The translations under genes were made by a program, and so were the position numbers. A stretch of DNA of 64,000 nucleotides, taken from contig NW_027018007.1 in the NCBI RefSeq assembly GCF_032854445.1, positions 1-64,000 of the forward strand, read 5' to 3'. Numbering within the stretch: the first letter of the stretch is position 1; each line of letters starts with the position of its first letter. This stretch comes from Liolophura sinensis. Its lineage: Eukaryota; Mollusca; Polyplacophora; Chitonida; Chitonidae. The notes beneath the pieces were generated by a model that made no database searches, had not been told where the DNA came from, and saw only the letters and a program-made list of their open reading frames with translations. Shown here one piece after another: positions 63,588 to 64,000 of this stretch.

Positions 63588-64000
63588 CTATTAGTTATGT
63601 GCCCTTCGGTAGCCCAGAAGACCTAAAATCTTTGGGCTAAGCCCATTTAACTCACCCAGCAATTGTCTTACTTCTAAGTGCAAGACAATCTCAATGTCTT
63701 TATCTACGTGTAGAAAAACCACACCATTTGTACGTGAGAAACACAAGGTACTTGATACAGTCTGCTGTAAAAAGTACAACTGACCACAGACCCACATGAA
63801 TAAGGTGCCAAAAGATGCGGAATTGAGCTAGGCATCGGCAGCTGTTGAAAAATTGCCAATTTCCCTGGTTTCCATGGAGTAAGAGCCGTTGCTGGGCACG
63901 TGATTATGCCATAAATGATCATTCAATTGTCGCTACAGGCAAAAGTATTGGTCGGAGAGCAACGCGGTTTGCACCATTCGATTTCTCGTCACAAAATACG
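63588..64000 (+). repeat. Partial final monomer, l-like
   Basis: The window ends inside a unit with acctA, gagcTaggcatcgg and tgCcataaatg. It then turns to cagGcaaaagt and gcggTTtgc, which are not l-type, so it is chimeric as far as it can be read. Confidence 0.75.

Larger units (their letters stand above)
1..64000 (+). repeat. 549-bp satellite DNA array, about 116.6 monomers, all direct orientation
   Basis: The same 549-bp unit follows itself from the first to the last base. In clean stretches the landmark CTATAAGTTATG recurs at exactly 549 bp, for example 32295, 32844, 33393, 33942, 34491, 35040, 35589, 36138, 36687, 37236, 37785, 38334 and on to 41628. All monomers have the same orientation. 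I saw no foreign insertion and no stretch of unique sequence. Neighbouring units differ by substitutions at a limited set of linked sites, so subtypes can be recognised, and subtypes recur in order as higher-order repeats. The unit is moderately AT-rich but keeps many CpGs. By the general behaviour of such DNA this is constitutive heterochromatin. Which chromosome region and which species cannot be told from the window. Confidence 0.98.

Noticed and set aside
1-64000. CRISPR array or other prokaryotic repeat system
   Set aside because: There are no short repeats separated by unique spacers; the repeat is 549 bp with no spacer, and no genes flank it.
1-64000. Telomeric repeats or a transposon insertion
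   Set aside because: No TTAGGG-type tracts, terminal inverted repeats, LTRs or target-site duplications were seen; monomer phase is never interrupted.

Overview
The whole 64 kb window is one uninterrupted head-to-tail satellite DNA array. The monomer is 549 bp. I count 115 complete monomers plus a partial one at each edge (1-388 and 63588-64000), taking the recurring 'CTATAAGTTATG' as an arbitrary unit start. I found no gene, RNA gene, transposon, telomere repeat, simple-sequence tract or inverted monomer. Every base examined belongs to the same family. This is eukaryotic, heterochromatin-type DNA (centromeric, pericentromeric, subtelomeric or a knob-like block). The species cannot be named from the sequence and I do not recognise the family.

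Monomers fall into recognisable subtypes. For this annotation I name them by linked diagnostic variants: a (GGTGCGG, gttAaaaa, usually acatTaatg); b (acataaaa, AAAC, tatcgg); c (gtgagaaa, ggTTCttg, often ccaGacc); d (cccTtgtttcc, gttgTtggg); e (GACCACAG, atgaa/atcaa); f (acatcaatattc); g (gacTcac); h (gaccAac); i (gtgaTaaac); j (gtCgccc, agaattttt); k (gcgCTTAgccc); l (gtcAgagag, often with ccTtttacc); m (atcaa, gccggg, aaacgt; always follows l); n (gttac, ttacc); o/p (ctCagTCC); q (e-like 3' end with gtgagaaa 5' end).

Layout. 1-6471: a short-range pattern repeated at a six-monomer offset, with many private single-base insertions. 6472-13616: an f-g-n-o-p run and its repeat eight monomers later. 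13617-19657: a-i pairs and a homogenised run of k units. 19658-28448: two copies of an l-m dimer, with b-h-k-e-a between them. 28449-41627: mixed order with an e-a four-monomer rhythm and a recently duplicated j-b dimer. 41628-52062: a clear higher-order repeat (HOR) of five subtypes a-b-c-d-e with unit losses, including a near-identical tandem duplication at 4,393 bp. 52063-64000: less regular, with l-m dimers returning and insertions increasing again.

Nothing here acts as a gene system. The biology is satellite turnover: unequal exchange, HOR formation and chimeric monomers. Each unit also carries short dyads and protein-site-like motifs (two hairpins, a 10-bp palindrome, CACGTG/TACGTG). 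Several patches have monomers of 550-557 bp with private insertions, mostly single-base, and look like unpolished long-read consensus rather than biology.
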